Assembly (NCBI GenBank): GCA_947258785.1
Contig: CAMYJT010000015.1
Coordinates: 45,231-109,230, forward strand
Reading direction: 5' to 3'
Length of the DNA stretch: 64,000 nucleotides
DNA from: an uncultured Gammaproteobacteria bacterium
GTDB lineage: Bacteria; Pseudomonadota; Gammaproteobacteria; Arenicellales; JAANXG01
Below are positions 54,974 to 63,901 of this stretch, in pieces. The position numbers and the translations under genes were made by a program. Under the pieces are notes generated by a model. The model made no database searches. It was not told the origin of the DNA and worked only from the letters and a program-made list of their open reading frames with translations. Within the stretch, counting starts at the first letter, position 1. Each line of letters begins with the position of its first letter.

Positions 54974-55909
54974 CTACACGGCGCGGGAGTCAAAGTACGA
55001 TCGAGCCTGATGCACGTCGTGAGCGATCTGGGTCTTGAGTGCATCGAGATTTTCGAATCGCTTTTCGTCACGGAGCTTACACAAAAACCGCACCTCGACA
55101 TAACGGCCGTAGATGTCGCGGTCGAAATCCAGCAGGTGCACCTCGAGCAAGGTCCGTGTGCCGCCCAGCGTCGGACGGTTGCCGAGATTGGCGACTCCGG
55201 CCACCGGCGCGGCATCGATACCGTCAACCTCCACCATGAAGATCCCCGTCAGCGGTGCCTTGCGTCGGTTCAAGTGGATGTTGGCGGTCGGGAAACCCCA
55301 ACTCCTCCCACGGCGGTCGCCGTGCGCCACCCGGCCGGAGATCCGGTACGGGTGTCCGAGGAGCTGCTCCGCGCGAACGAGGTCGCCAGATTGCAGCGCC
55401 TGCCGGATCCGCGTGCTGCTGATCCGCTCGCCGTCGAGGTGGTAGGTCTCGGTGCGCTCGACGTCAAAACCGTACTGCCGCCCGGCCCGCTCCAGCAAGG
55501 CAAAGTCACCGACGCGCCCGTGCCCGAACCGGAAGTCGTCCCCGACCACCAGATGTTTGACCCCCAGCCCGTTGACCAACACCGACTCAATGAACGCGTG
55601 CGCGCTCATCTCGGCCAAAGTGCGGAAGAAGCGCAGGCACAACACCCGGTCCACGCCGAGACCGTCCAGCAGCGCGAGTTTCTCGCGCAAGGTGATCAGA
55701 CGCGGGGGCGGATCGGCGGCGGCGAAGTACTCTTGCGGCTGTGGCTCAAAGGTGATCAACACTGCGGGCTGACTAAGGGTTTTGCTGTGCCGCTGGAGTT
55801 GGCGAATCACCGCTTGGTGGCCGCGGTGCACACCGTCGAAATTACCGATCGACGCCACGCAGCCGCAATGGCGCCGCTTCAGATTGAGCAACCCGCGAAT
55901 AAGTTCCAT
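54974..55909 (-). CDS. ribF: Bifunctional riboflavin kinase / FAD synthetase RibF
   Basis: RibF converts riboflavin to FMN and FAD. The start at 55909 (MELIRGL) gives 311 residues; the longer open frame adds a non-conserved stretch. The N-terminal FAD-synthetase domain has the nucleotidyl-transfer motif G-N-F-D-G-V-H-R-G-H (about 22-31) and S-S-T-R-I-R; the C-terminal riboflavin kinase has P-T-A-N-I-H and F-L-C-K-L-R-D-E. Upstream are the DUF2203 and murJ genes on the same strand. Confidence 0.96.
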   Translation of the reverse strand: MELIRGLLNLKRRHCGCVASIGNFDGVHRGHQAVIRQLQRHSKTLSQPAVLITFEPQPQEYFAAADPPPRLITLREKLALLDGLGVDRVLCLRFFRTLAEMSAHAFIESVLVNGLGVKHLVVGDDFRFGHGRVGDFALLERAGRQYGFDVERTETYHLDGERISSTRIRQALQSGDLVRAEQLLGHPYRISGRVAHGDRRGRSWGFPTANIHLNRRKAPLTGIFMVEVDGIDAAPVAGVANLGNRPTLGGTRTLLEVHLLDFDRDIYGRYVEVRFLCKLRDEKRFENLDALKTQIAHDVHQARSYFDSRAV

Positions 55910-56035
55910 AACTGTGTATTGACCGTCCCATGGGAGCGGCCCTTGGCCGCAAGGAGACACCTGGTAAGGTGGCGCATTGTAACCACTGCCCAAGCGGTAC
56001 TCCAGCCAGGCCAGGCGGACCCCCCACAGCTCCCG

Positions 56036-56446
56036 CTACGCCCAGTCCGGATCCAGCTCCTCGATGACCTCCTTCAGGGGGCGGCGATCTGAATAACCGG
56101 CGGTGTAGTCGTGGTAGTGGCTGATCTTGAGCTCCGGATACTTCCAACACAGATAACCGTCACCGGTATCGAAGTCCACCAGCCACAAACCTTTAACCAC
56201 CAGTCCCAGCCGTTCCATCTTGCGGACCCACTGCTTGACCACGGCTTCGTATTGTTTTTCGACCCGCACCATCCGCGGGTCCGTAGCGAGCATGTGTTCG
56301 AGGCGGCGCCGGGTGGGTTCCAGGGTCTGGAACGCCTCGTGAGTGATGCGCTTCACCAAAGGGAATATCTCCTGCGCTTCGTCCAAAGTGAACAGGCGGG
56401 GCTCTTCAATGGAGCCGATCTGAGTGATTAACGATGTGTTCGTCAC
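56036..56446 (-). CDS. DUF2203-family protein
   Basis: This 136-residue small protein has the DUF2203 pattern: L-F-T-L-D-E-A-Q-E-I-F-P-L-V near the N-terminus, a long helix, then D-F-D-T-G-D-G-Y-L-C-W-K-Y-P-E and the terminal H-Y-H-D-Y. The family has no established function. The GTG start at 56446 overlaps the murJ TGA (GTGA), so it is translated with the lipid II flippase; an open frame extends further upstream but within murJ. Confidence 0.82.
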   Translation of the reverse strand: MTNTSLITQIGSIEEPRLFTLDEAQEIFPLVKRITHEAFQTLEPTRRRLEHMLATDPRMVRVEKQYEAVVKQWVRKMERLGLVVKGLWLVDFDTGDGYLCWKYPELKISHYHDYTAGYSDRRPLKEVIEELDPDWA

Positions 56447-58005
56447 GATTGCGGTGTTTCGCTCTCGATCCGGCTCAAGAGCAACTGCCTCGGTCGAATG
56501 CCAAGTCCAAATATAACACCAAAATAAACCGCTGCGCCGACCGCTATCCATCCGGCCAGGTGGGTGACGCGCCGCAGCAATCCGGTGTGCAGCCAGGTAT
56601 CCAGATCACCGCCCCCCCACCAGAGCACACCGGCCATGACCAGGCTGGCGGCGCTCACCTTGAACAAATAGCCACGCCACCCCGGTAGCGGCCGGTAAAT
56701 CGACTCGCTGTGTAAACGCCGGTACAGCAGAGCGGCGTTGACCCAGGCCGATAGCGAGATGGCCAGCGCCAGGCCGACGTGGGCCAGCGGCACAATGAAC
56801 GCCAGACTCAACACCAGGTTGACCAACATCGCCACCACCGCCACCCGCATCGGCGTTGTGGTGTCCTGGCGGGCAAAAAAGCCCGGCGCCAAAACTTTGA
56901 TCAGCACAAAACCCGGCAGACCGACAGCGAACGCGACCAGGCTGTTCGACATCATGCGAATGTCGTCCGGAGTGGTCGCACCGTACTGAAATAAGGTAGT
57001 CATCATCGGACCGGCCAGGGCTATCAGCCCCAAAGTCGCCGGGGTGCCGATCAGGAACACCCAGCGCAGCGACCAATCCAGCAGTTGCGAAAACGCCGCG
57101 GACTCAGCACGCGCATGCAGCTTGGACAGGCTCGGCAGGATGACGGTCGCCAGGGCGATGCCGAACACGCCCAGCGGAAATTCCATCAAACGGTCCGAGT
57201 AATAAAGCCATGAGATGCTGCCGGTAACCAGGAAGGACGCCAGCAGCGTGTTGACGAGGAGATTGATCTGCGCCACCGACACGCTGAACACCGCTGGCAA
57301 CATGAGCCGGAACACCCGGCTTGCACCTTCGTTACGGGGCGCCAGTTTGGGGAACGGCAGATAGCCCACCCGCCGCAGGAACGGTACCTGGAACACCAAC
57401 TGGAAGATACCGGCGAACAATACCCCGAGCGCCAAGCCGGTGGCGGCGTTGCCCAGCTCCGGAACCAACCAAACCGCCGCCGCAATCAACGACAGATTGA
57501 GCAGAATCGGGGTCGCAGCCGGGGCGGCGAAACGGCCGCAGGTCTGCAGTATCCCCGCCGACATCGCGACCAGCGAGATGAACAACAGATAGGGAAAGGT
57601 GATGCGCAAGGCGTCCACCGTCAACGCGAAGCGTTCCGGGTCATCGACGAATCCCGGTGCGATGATGGTGACCACCCACGGCGCAGCCAGGATGCCCAAC
57701 GCGGTCAAGCCCAGCAGAACCGCCCCCAGACGCCCGGCCATGTGATCGGTGAACGCCCGCACCTCGGTTGCGGAACGCTGTTCACGGTACTCGGTAAAGA
57801 CCGGCACGAAGGCCTGCGAAAAAGCCCCCTCACCAAAGATCCGCCGGAAAAAGTTGGGTATGCGAAAGGCTACAAAGAAGGCGTCCGCGACCAATCCACT
57901 GCCCATGACGTAAGCGAATACAATGTCCCGCACCAGCCCACTGATTCGAGACAGCAAGGTCATGCCGCCGACCACGGCGGTGGACTTCAGGAGCTTACGC
58001 GACAT
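56443..58005 (-). CDS. murJ: Lipid II flippase MurJ
   Basis: MurJ (MviN) moves lipid II across the inner membrane for peptidoglycan synthesis. The 520-residue protein has about 14 predicted helices. Conserved elements are the N-terminal T-L-L-S-R-I-S-G-L-V-R-D (TM1 arginine motif), F-F-R-R-I-F-G-E-G-A-F-S-Q-A-F and G-I-L-Q-T-C-G-R-F. It is divergent from rpsT, as in Pseudomonas. Confidence 0.96.
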   Translation of the reverse strand: MSRKLLKSTAVVGGMTLLSRISGLVRDIVFAYVMGSGLVADAFFVAFRIPNFFRRIFGEGAFSQAFVPVFTEYREQRSATEVRAFTDHMAGRLGAVLLGLTALGILAAPWVVTIIAPGFVDDPERFALTVDALRITFPYLLFISLVAMSAGILQTCGRFAAPAATPILLNLSLIAAAVWLVPELGNAATGLALGVLFAGIFQLVFQVPFLRRVGYLPFPKLAPRNEGASRVFRLMLPAVFSVSVAQINLLVNTLLASFLVTGSISWLYYSDRLMEFPLGVFGIALATVILPSLSKLHARAESAAFSQLLDWSLRWVFLIGTPATLGLIALAGPMMTTLFQYGATTPDDIRMMSNSLVAFAVGLPGFVLIKVLAPGFFARQDTTTPMRVAVVAMLVNLVLSLAFIVPLAHVGLALAISLSAWVNAALLYRRLHSESIYRPLPGWRGYLFKVSAASLVMAGVLWWGGGDLDTWLHTGLLRRVTHLAGWIAVGAAVYFGVIFGLGIRPRQLLLSRIESETPQS

Positions 58006-58105
58006 CGTGGCGATTCGAACCGAAAGCGGCGACTATATAGACAAACCCCGGATGCCGCCAACCGGCGGCGACCCCCCAAGGCCCTTGCCGGGCGTGCCGC
58101 GAACC

Positions 58106-58134
58106 TTGACAAAAACGGTCAAAATCCGGATAGT
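58106..58134 (+). promoter_or_regulatory. Promoter for rpsT
   Basis: TTGACA (58106-58111), a 17-bp spacer and GATAGT (58129-58134), followed by a G/C-only stretch (GCGCGC). Such GC-rich discriminators are typical of ribosomal-protein and rRNA promoters under stringent control. Confidence 0.6.
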
Positions 58135-58163
58135 GCGCGCCTCATTTCAAGAGATGTAGTGCG

Positions 58164-58445
58164 TTGGCAAACTCCCCACAAGCGCGTAAGCGTGCCCGGC
58201 AAAACGTAGCGCAGCGGCTGCACAATACCCGGCAGCGATCGGCGATGCGAACCTCGATCAAGATGTTTTTAAAGGCCCTCGACGGCACCGACGTCGGCGC
58301 AGCCCGGGCGGCCTACCAACAAGCGACCTCGTTGATCGACCGCACCGCCCGCAAGCGGATCCACCACCGGAACCGGGCCGCCCGATTGAAACACCGGCTC
58401 AACGAACGCCTGCGCGCATTTGCGCAAAGCGCGTCCGCGTCCTGA
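58164..58445 (+). CDS. rpsT: 30S ribosomal protein S20
   Basis: This 93-residue helical, Arg/Lys-rich primary 16S rRNA binder has the family N-terminus M-A-N-S-P-Q-A-R-K-R and A-R-K-R-I-H-H-R-N-R-A-A-R. The start codon is TTG, as in E. coli rpsT, where the weak UUG start is part of autogenous control. A single gene divergent from murJ. Confidence 0.97.
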   Translation: MANSPQARKRARQNVAQRLHNTRQRSAMRTSIKMFLKALDGTDVGAARAAYQQATSLIDRTARKRIHHRNRAARLKHRLNERLRAFAQSASAS

Positions 58446-58513
58446 CCACCGGCATCCCCCCACTTCCGACCGGCCGCATCCGTAGCGACGGTCATCGGCG
58501 TTCGCGCGCCACG

Positions 58514-58730
58514 CCCGCATATTGCGCCAAGGATCCCGGATGATGGCGAAGGGACTTGTCCTGCGCGTAGTAGTCCAAGTTCCGGCGTGCCTGGACCAGC
58601 CAGAGCCCGGATAGACACCGGCCGTATACAAACCGTGTCCGGGCCAAGTAGGGCGAATCCGATATGTGTCAACAATCTTTCAATCAGTGACCTCAAGGCC
58701 GGTAGCCGACTGGTGCAATATGCGGGCTAG
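58514..58730. repeat. MITE-like element, second full copy
   Basis: The left end is CCCGCATATTGCGCCAAGG; the right end, read inversely, is CTAGCCCGCATATTGCACCA. About 130 bp in the right half closely matches the element at 18902-19146 (for example GTCCAAGTTCCGGCGTGCCT and AACAATCTTTCAATCAGT). The middle differs and lacks the inner hairpin. The right end contains the TAG stop of proB. Confidence 0.8.
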
Positions 58731-59848
58731 ATCACTACCATGTTGTCCCGGTGTATCAGCTCGGGCTCCCCGACGTAGCCGAGGATGTCCTCGATCAGGC
58801 TGCTGGGTTGGCCGATGATCCGCCGGGCCTCCGCCGCGGTGTAATTGACCAGACCACGCGCCACCTCGCAGCCCTCAGGGTCCTCACAGACCACGAGTTC
58901 GCCGCGCTGGAAGTCTCCATGTACGTCGGTGACCCCCACCGGCAGCAGGCTCCGCCCGGCCTCGCGCAACACCTGCACCGCCCCCGAGTCGAGACGCAGC
59001 CGGCCGCGGGCCTGCAGGTGACCGGCCAGCCACTGCTTGCGGGCGGCCAACCGGCCGCGGACCGGTTTGAGCAGGGTGCCGAGCGGCTCGCCTTGGTGCA
59101 GGCGCGTCAGCATCTCGGACTCCGCACCCGAGGCAATGACCGTGGCCGTCCCCGAACGCGACGCCTTTTCCGCCGCCGTCAATTTGGTCACCATGCCGCC
59201 GCGTCCCAGTCCGCTGCCGCGGCCCGCCATGCCCCGCAGTGACGCATCGCCGACCTCGGCCTCTTCGATCAGACGGGCGCCGCCGTCGATGCGGGGATCG
59301 GCGGTGTACAGACCGTCCTGATCGGTGAGAATCACCAACAGCTCCGCCTCGACCAGGTTGGCCACCAGCGCTGCCAGGGTATCGTTGTCTCCGAATTGGA
59401 TCTCGTCGGTCACCACGGTGTCGTTCTCGTTCACGATTGGGACGATGCCGAGGTCCAGCAAGGTGCGCAGCGTGCTGCGGGCGTTGAGATAGCGCTGACG
59501 GTCGGTCAGATCGACATTGGTAAGCAGGACCTGCGCAGTGTGCAGGTTATGCTTCTGAAACGCGGTTTCGTACACCTGGATCAGACCCATCTGGCCGACC
59601 GCCGCCGCCGCCTGCAGATGGTGCACGGCGTGGGGCCGCTGCGACCAGCCCAGACGCTGCACGCCGGCGGCCACCGCTCCGGACGAGACGATCACCGCCT
59701 CCACGCCGCGTTGACGCAGTCCGGCGACTTGACCGGCCCACCGCTGAATCAGCTCGCGGTTCAACCCGGCCTCGTGCTGCGTCAACAACGCACTGCCGAC
59801 TTTTACCACCCAGCGCCTGGATCGTTGCACCAACAATCGATTCGACAT
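58727..59848 (-). CDS. proB: Glutamate 5-kinase
   Basis: ProB phosphorylates glutamate in the first step of proline synthesis. The 373-residue protein has the amino-acid kinase domain ([24 protein letters not shown]) and a C-terminal PUA domain (about 275-365). It follows obgE by 13 bp. Its TAG stop is part of the adjacent repeat element's end; the C-terminal residues H-R-D-N-M-V-V-I look native. Confidence 0.96.
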   Translation of the reverse strand: MSNRLLVQRSRRWVVKVGSALLTQHEAGLNRELIQRWAGQVAGLRQRGVEAVIVSSGAVAAGVQRLGWSQRPHAVHHLQAAAAVGQMGLIQVYETAFQKHNLHTAQVLLTNVDLTDRQRYLNARSTLRTLLDLGIVPIVNENDTVVTDEIQFGDNDTLAALVANLVEAELLVILTDQDGLYTADPRIDGGARLIEEAEVGDASLRGMAGRGSGLGRGGMVTKLTAAEKASRSGTATVIASGAESEMLTRLHQGEPLGTLLKPVRGRLAARKQWLAGHLQARGRLRLDSGAVQVLREAGRSLLPVGVTDVHGDFQRGELVVCEDPEGCEVARGLVNYTAAEARRIIGQPSSLIEDILGYVGEPELIHRDNMVVI

Positions 59849-59861
59849 TTGTCCGCTTGCC

Positions 59862-60908
59862 TTACCGCAGCCCCAGCTGTTGATCGGTCTGCCACACTTT
59901 GAGGCCTTCCAGCCTCTCCATGACGTCGCGGGTGAGCGCTTGACAACCGCTTTTACTCAGCGCGCTGATCGTGTAGACCGGTCCCTGCCAGCCAAGCCCG
60001 TTGACGATGCGGCGCCGCCTCTGCGCCTGCTCGTCGCTGGACAGCGCATCCACCTTGTTCAACACCAGCCAGCGTTCACGTTGTGCGAGCCCGCCGCGGA
60101 AACGGCCGAGCTCGTCCTCGATGACACGCACGTCGCGCACCGGATCCGCGGCCTCGTCGATCGAAGCAATGTCGACAATGTGCAGCAGCATGAGCGTGCG
60201 TTCCAGGTGGCGCAAAAACTTGATCCCGAGTCCGGCGCCTTCCGCGGCGCCAGCGATCAGACCCGGAATGTCGGCCACCACGAAACTGCGTCCCGGCCCG
60301 GCACTCACCACACCCAGTTCGGGGTGCAGGGTCGTAAATGGATAATCGGCGACCTTCGGCCGGGCATGCGAAACCGCGCGCAGGAAGGTGGACTTACCGG
60401 CATTGGGAAGACCGACCAGACCGACGTCCGCCAACAGCTTCAGTTCCAGCCGCAGGCGGCGGCTCTCGCCGGGTTTGCCCGGGGTGATCCGGCGCGGGGT
60501 GCGGTTGGTGCTGGACTTGAAGCGGGTGTTGCCGAACCCGCCGCGGCCGCCCATCGCGACCGCCAGCGGCGCATCGTTCGCCGTCATGTCTTCAATCAGC
60601 TCACCGGTGTCGTCGTCGCTGACCAGTGTGCCCGGGGGAATCTGAATGGAGACATCTGCTCCGTTCCGCCCGGTCTTGTTGTTCCCGCTGCCCGCGGCCC
60701 CGTTCTTGGCCCGGTAGTGCCGGGCGTAGCGGAAATCGGCCAGGGTATTCAGTCCCGGCTTAACGACGACGAAGACACTGCCGCCGTCGCCACCGTCACC
60801 ACCGTCCGGGCCGCCTTTGGGCAGAAACTTCTCGCGCCGGAAACTCAGGCAGCCGTCGCCCCCTTTGCCCGCCTGCACCGATATGACCGCTTCATCGACA
60901 AATTTCAT
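59862..60908 (-). CDS. obgE: GTPase Obg/CgtA, ribosome assembly
   Basis: Obg is a slow GTPase associated with 50S assembly and stress signalling. The start at 60908 ([19 protein letters not shown]) is the family start; 348 residues. The glycine-rich Obg domain (1-158) with [12 protein letters not shown] is followed by the G domain with G1 G-L-P-N-A-G-K-S-T (about 165-173), G3 D-I-P-G-L-I, and G4 L-N-K-V-D. It sits between rpmA and proB. Confidence 0.97.
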   Translation of the reverse strand: MKFVDEAVISVQAGKGGDGCLSFRREKFLPKGGPDGGDGGDGGSVFVVVKPGLNTLADFRYARHYRAKNGAAGSGNNKTGRNGADVSIQIPPGTLVSDDDTGELIEDMTANDAPLAVAMGGRGGFGNTRFKSSTNRTPRRITPGKPGESRRLRLELKLLADVGLVGLPNAGKSTFLRAVSHARPKVADYPFTTLHPELGVVSAGPGRSFVVADIPGLIAGAAEGAGLGIKFLRHLERTLMLLHIVDIASIDEAADPVRDVRVIEDELGRFRGGLAQRERWLVLNKVDALSSDEQAQRRRRIVNGLGWQGPVYTISALSKSGCQALTRDVMERLEGLKVWQTDQQLGLR

Positions 60909-60998
60909 GGTTGCACGATACAAGTGGACGGGTGGAAGTGACAAGAACGGCATCTACACCGGTATCCCGCAGCGCGTAAGCCGCGCGCTGTTGCGGAA

Positions 60999-61030
60999 TA
61001 AGAAAACCCGCCCTATTGCCAAGGCGGGGG
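60999..61030 (-). terminator. Rho-independent terminator after rpmA
   Basis: On the minus strand CCCCGCC (61023-61029) pairs with GGGCGGG (61007-61013) around an ~9-base loop, followed by TTTTCTTATT. It lies 17 bp after the rpmA stop and separates the ribosomal-protein pair from obgE-proB, perhaps partially. Confidence 0.75.
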
Positions 61031-61046
61031 ACATTCGAGACAGCGG

Positions 61047-61304
61047 TCAGGCCGGGATGACGGTGACCGTCTTGCGCTTGCGGGGCCCCTTGACCTGGAA
61101 CTTGACGTGACCCTCCGACTTCGCGAACAAGGTAAAGTCCTTGCCCATGCCAACGTTCCGTCCCGGGTGGAAGGTGCTGCCGCGCTGTCGGACTAGAATA
61201 TTGCCGGCCAGCACATGCTGACCGTCGTAACGCTTGACACCGAGGCGCTTGGATATCGAATCGCGTCCGTTACGCGAACTGCCGCCAGCTTTTTTATGTG
61301 CCAT
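61047..61304 (-). CDS. rpmA: 50S ribosomal protein L27
   Basis: This 85-residue protein reaches the peptidyl-transferase centre with its N-terminus. The sequence [16 protein letters not shown] and [12 protein letters not shown] are diagnostic. No N-terminal cleavage extension of the Firmicute type is present. Located 75 bp after rplU. Confidence 0.98.
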   Translation of the reverse strand: MAHKKAGGSSRNGRDSISKRLGVKRYDGQHVLAGNILVRQRGSTFHPGRNVGMGKDFTLFAKSEGHVKFQVKGPRKRKTVTVIPA

Positions 61305-61379
61305 ATCTAAATCCTAGTGCTAAGGTTGGGCTTAAGGCCGCATACCGTGTAGTTTAACGTGTAACACCCCGGATAAGGC

Positions 61380-61970
61380 TCAGCCTTCTAAAAATTTTTG
61401 CGCCTGACCGACCCAGTCGTCGCGCTCGATCCGCCCTTTGAATTCCAGCTCGTCCTCGATCCGTTCGATGTCCGCGTCCGTGAAATTGGCGATTTGCTCA
61501 AAAGACGTGATGCCGATCCGGCCGAGCTTCTCGACGATCACCGGGCCGATGCCGTTGATCTGAGTCAGGTCGTCTGCCGCAGTCTGGGCCGGCTCGACAG
61601 CTTCGGTGCGGTCCGGCTCGGCGGTGTCTTTGGGCGCCGGCGGCGGTGTGGGTTGCACCGTCGCCGCCCCGATGCCGGTGATTTCCAACTCCGTATAGTG
61701 CTGGCGATGTCCGGCCTGCTGGCGGGAATTCTGCCGTCTGCGCAGCTTGAAAATACGCACCTTGGGCGCGCGTCCGTGCCCAACAACGGTGGCTTCCACC
61801 GCGGTGTCCAGCTGCGGCGTACCGACCTGGATCTCGCCCTCATCCACGATCATCAGCGCCCCGCCCAGATCGACTTTTTCACCGGGCTCGGCGCGCAGGC
61901 TCTCGACCTTGATCCGGTCGCCCAAGCCGACCCGGTATTGCTTGCCGCCGCTTTCGATTACCGCATACAT
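61380..61970 (-). CDS. rplU: 50S ribosomal protein L21 with C-terminal helix-hairpin-helix extension
   Basis: The start at 61970 (MYAVIESGGKQY) is the family start. Residues 1-103 are ordinary L21, including the V-R-I-F-K-L-R-R-R-Q-N-S segment. About 93 extra residues follow: a Pro/Ala/Glu-rich linker (about 110-137) and a helix-hairpin-helix-type domain, D-L-T-Q-I-N-G-I-G-P-V-I-V-E-K-L-G-R-I-G, then I-T-S-F-E-Q-I-A. Total is 196 residues against about 103 in E. coli. Extended L21 proteins occur in some alphaproteobacteria; the function of the tail is unknown. Confidence 0.95.
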   Translation of the reverse strand: MYAVIESGGKQYRVGLGDRIKVESLRAEPGEKVDLGGALMIVDEGEIQVGTPQLDTAVEATVVGHGRAPKVRIFKLRRRQNSRQQAGHRQHYTELEITGIGAATVQPTPPPAPKDTAEPDRTEAVEPAQTAADDLTQINGIGPVIVEKLGRIGITSFEQIANFTDADIERIEDELEFKGRIERDDWVGQAQKFLEG

Positions 61971-62013
61971 GATTGTTTCACCTAGGAAAACCACCGGAAT
62001 TTACAGGCGCGCG

Positions 62014-62042
62014 ATTGTAGCGACGCGCCGTGATGAGGTCAA
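62014..62042 (-). promoter_or_regulatory. Sigma-70 promoter for rplU-rpmA
   Basis: On the minus strand: TTGACC (62037-62042), a 17-bp spacer, TACAAT (62014-62019), then a GCGCGC discriminator. The L21 start is 43 bp downstream. Confidence 0.75.
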
Positions 62043-62156
62043 ATCCGCACGCTGCACGCAGGCCCGCGGGTTGCAAGTTTGACGCGGTCGCGGCATCCTT
62101 TCGGGCACTGAACTGCATAACAAACACCAACAGCTGCCAATCAGGAGACTTTACGC

Positions 62157-63170
62157 TTGGCTCTACGTTCCGCCCCAGTTCACAGCGCCCATCGCGACCG
62201 GATCGATCTCTCCAGCCTGATGGCGCTGATCCAACCGGAGATGGACGCCGTCAACCGGACCATCGACGAGCAACTGCGCTCGGACATCGCCCTCATCAAG
62301 CAGTTGTCCGCCTACATTGTCCACAGCGGTGGCAAACGGCTGCGCCCGGTGACCGTGCTGCTGGCATCGGGCGCCTGCAACTACCAGGGCAACGCCCACG
62401 TCGTCCTGGCCGCGACCGTCGAGTTCATTCACACCGCCACGTTACTTCACGACGACGTTGTGGACGCCTCCGACCTGCGCCGCGGCAAGGCCACCGCCAA
62501 TCACCTGTGGGGGAACGAGGCCAGTGTACTGGTGGGCGATTTTTTGTACTCACGGGCGTTTCAAATGATGGTGGCGCTCGGCAGCATGCGGGTCATGGAG
62601 ATCATGGCTGAGACGACCAACCAGATTGCCGAGGGCGAGGTCATGCAGCTGATGAATTGCCACTCCGCCGACACCACCGAGGAACAGTACCTGCAAACCA
62701 TTCATCGCAAAACGGCCAAACTGTTCGAGGCCGCCGCCCGCCTGGGCGCGGTGATCAGTAACCAGTCCAGCGCCGTGGAGCGCGCCCTGGCGGAATACGG
62801 TGTTTATCTGGGCAACGCGTTTCAACTAATCGACGATGTCCTGGATTACCAGGCGGACGCCGATGAAATCGGCAAAAACACCGGCGACGACCTGGCCGAG
62901 GGTAAACCGACCCTGCCCGTCATTAACGCCCTGCAACGGGGCACCGCCGCGCAACAGCGGCTGTTGCGGCAGGCGATCGAAACCGGCGGCCGCGAATACA
63001 TCGAAGATGTGTTGGCAGCGATTGAATCGACGGGGTCACTTGCGTACACTGCGCGCCGGGCACGCGCGGAGGCCGATCGCGCTCAGCACGCGCTGGCGAT
63101 CGTCCCGGAATCGCCGCACAAGCAGGCGCTCAAGGACCTGGCCGTCTTCGCCGTGGAACGCAGCTTCTGA
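62157..63170 (+). CDS. ispB: Octaprenyl diphosphate synthase IspB
   Basis: This trans-prenyltransferase makes the polyprenyl tail of ubiquinone. The 337-residue protein has the first aspartate-rich motif D99-D-V-V-D103 and the second I-D-D-V-L-D. A TTG start at 62157 is used, with AGGAG placed nine bases upstream; the family core begins ~20 residues later. It is divergent from rplU, the standard gammaproteobacterial arrangement. Exact chain length (C40 or other) is not determined by sequence alone. Confidence 0.95.
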   Translation: MALRSAPVHSAHRDRIDLSSLMALIQPEMDAVNRTIDEQLRSDIALIKQLSAYIVHSGGKRLRPVTVLLASGACNYQGNAHVVLAATVEFIHTATLLHDDVVDASDLRRGKATANHLWGNEASVLVGDFLYSRAFQMMVALGSMRVMEIMAETTNQIAEGEVMQLMNCHSADTTEEQYLQTIHRKTAKLFEAAARLGAVISNQSSAVERALAEYGVYLGNAFQLIDDVLDYQADADEIGKNTGDDLAEGKPTLPVINALQRGTAAQQRLLRQAIETGGREYIEDVLAAIESTGSLAYTARRARAEADRAQHALAIVPESPHKQALKDLAVFAVERSF

Positions 63171-63213
63171 ACAGCCCGACACACTCTATACTGTGTAGTT
63201 GGGAACTCGAAAA

Positions 63214-63290
63214 CGGGGTGTAGCTCAGCCTGGTAGAGCACTGCCTTCGGGAGGCAGGGGCCGGTGGTTCGAATCCACTCACCCCGACCA
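63214..63290 (+). tRNA. tRNA-Pro(CGG)
   Basis: A 77-nt cloverleaf on the plus strand. The acceptor is CGGGGTG/CACCCCG, the anticodon loop TTCGGGA gives CGG, and CCA is encoded. Its 3' end is the integration site of the neighbouring element. Confidence 0.97.
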
Positions 63291-63307
63291 TCCACTCACC
63301 CCGACCA
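63274..63307. repeat. Tandem direct repeat of the tRNA-Pro 3' end (att site)
   Basis: TCCACTCACCCCGACCA occurs twice in tandem: as the last 17 bases of tRNA-Pro (63274-63290) and directly after it (63291-63307). Next to an integrase gene, this is the expected core sequence of site-specific integration. A head-to-tail pair suggests a scar of an earlier integration/excision or an att duplication. Confidence 0.75.
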
Positions 63308-63321
63308 ATAAAATCAAAAGC

Positions 63322-63901
63322 TTAGACTACCCTCAACCATCCCCGCTTTCTCTTAGTGTGACCAGAATGTGACGTAATCGGCTCCAGCCGTTCCACGGCA
63401 GCGCGCACTTGCTCGGGAGCCAGGTGCGCATACCGCATCGTGACGCGTATGTCTGCGTGCCGGAGAAGCTCCGCAACCTCCCTAATCGAAACACCCGACT
63501 GGACTAACCAGGCGGCGCACGTGTGACGAAGGTCATGAGGCCTAAAATCCACAAGTCCAGCTCGACGACACGCGGTCGCGAAACTACGTTTCACGTTCCG
63601 CACTCTCGATCCATCCTTACTGCAAAACACCCATGGCGAGTCCGGGCAATTCGTTGCTCGAAACTTCGCTCTCGTAAGAATTGCCCGCCGTGCCTCCCCA
63701 TTCAGGGGAACGCTGCCAAGCTTCCCGTTCTTCTGGTGCTCCGCACCCAGATAGATCAGACCCTCCTTGAGATCCACGCGCGACCATTCCAGTCCAAGCA
63801 TCTCGCCTTTACGCATCCCGGTATGGAGACCCAGTCTCACAAAATCTACCAGATGCGTTGCCCTGGGATCATGTCCCGCGGCTTTCAGCAATACCTCTGC
63901 T
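63322..63901 (-). pseudogene. Tyrosine-recombinase integrase, 5' end lost to an IS
   Basis: The C-terminal catalytic domain is complete: R in T-G-M-R-K-G-E-M-L-G-L-E-W, Lys in H-Q-K-N-G-K, the H-D-L-R-H-T box, H-A-D-I-R-V-T, and the nucleophile Y in M-R-Y-A-H-L, ending in a TAA at 63322. The DNA-binding N-terminal domains are absent: coding similarity stops at A-E-V-L-L-K-A-A-G-H, and from 63902 on the sequence is an IS6-family end, so the frame upstream is IS-derived. It sits 14 bp from the att repeat, typical of an island integrase, but is presumably inactive. Confidence 0.85.
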
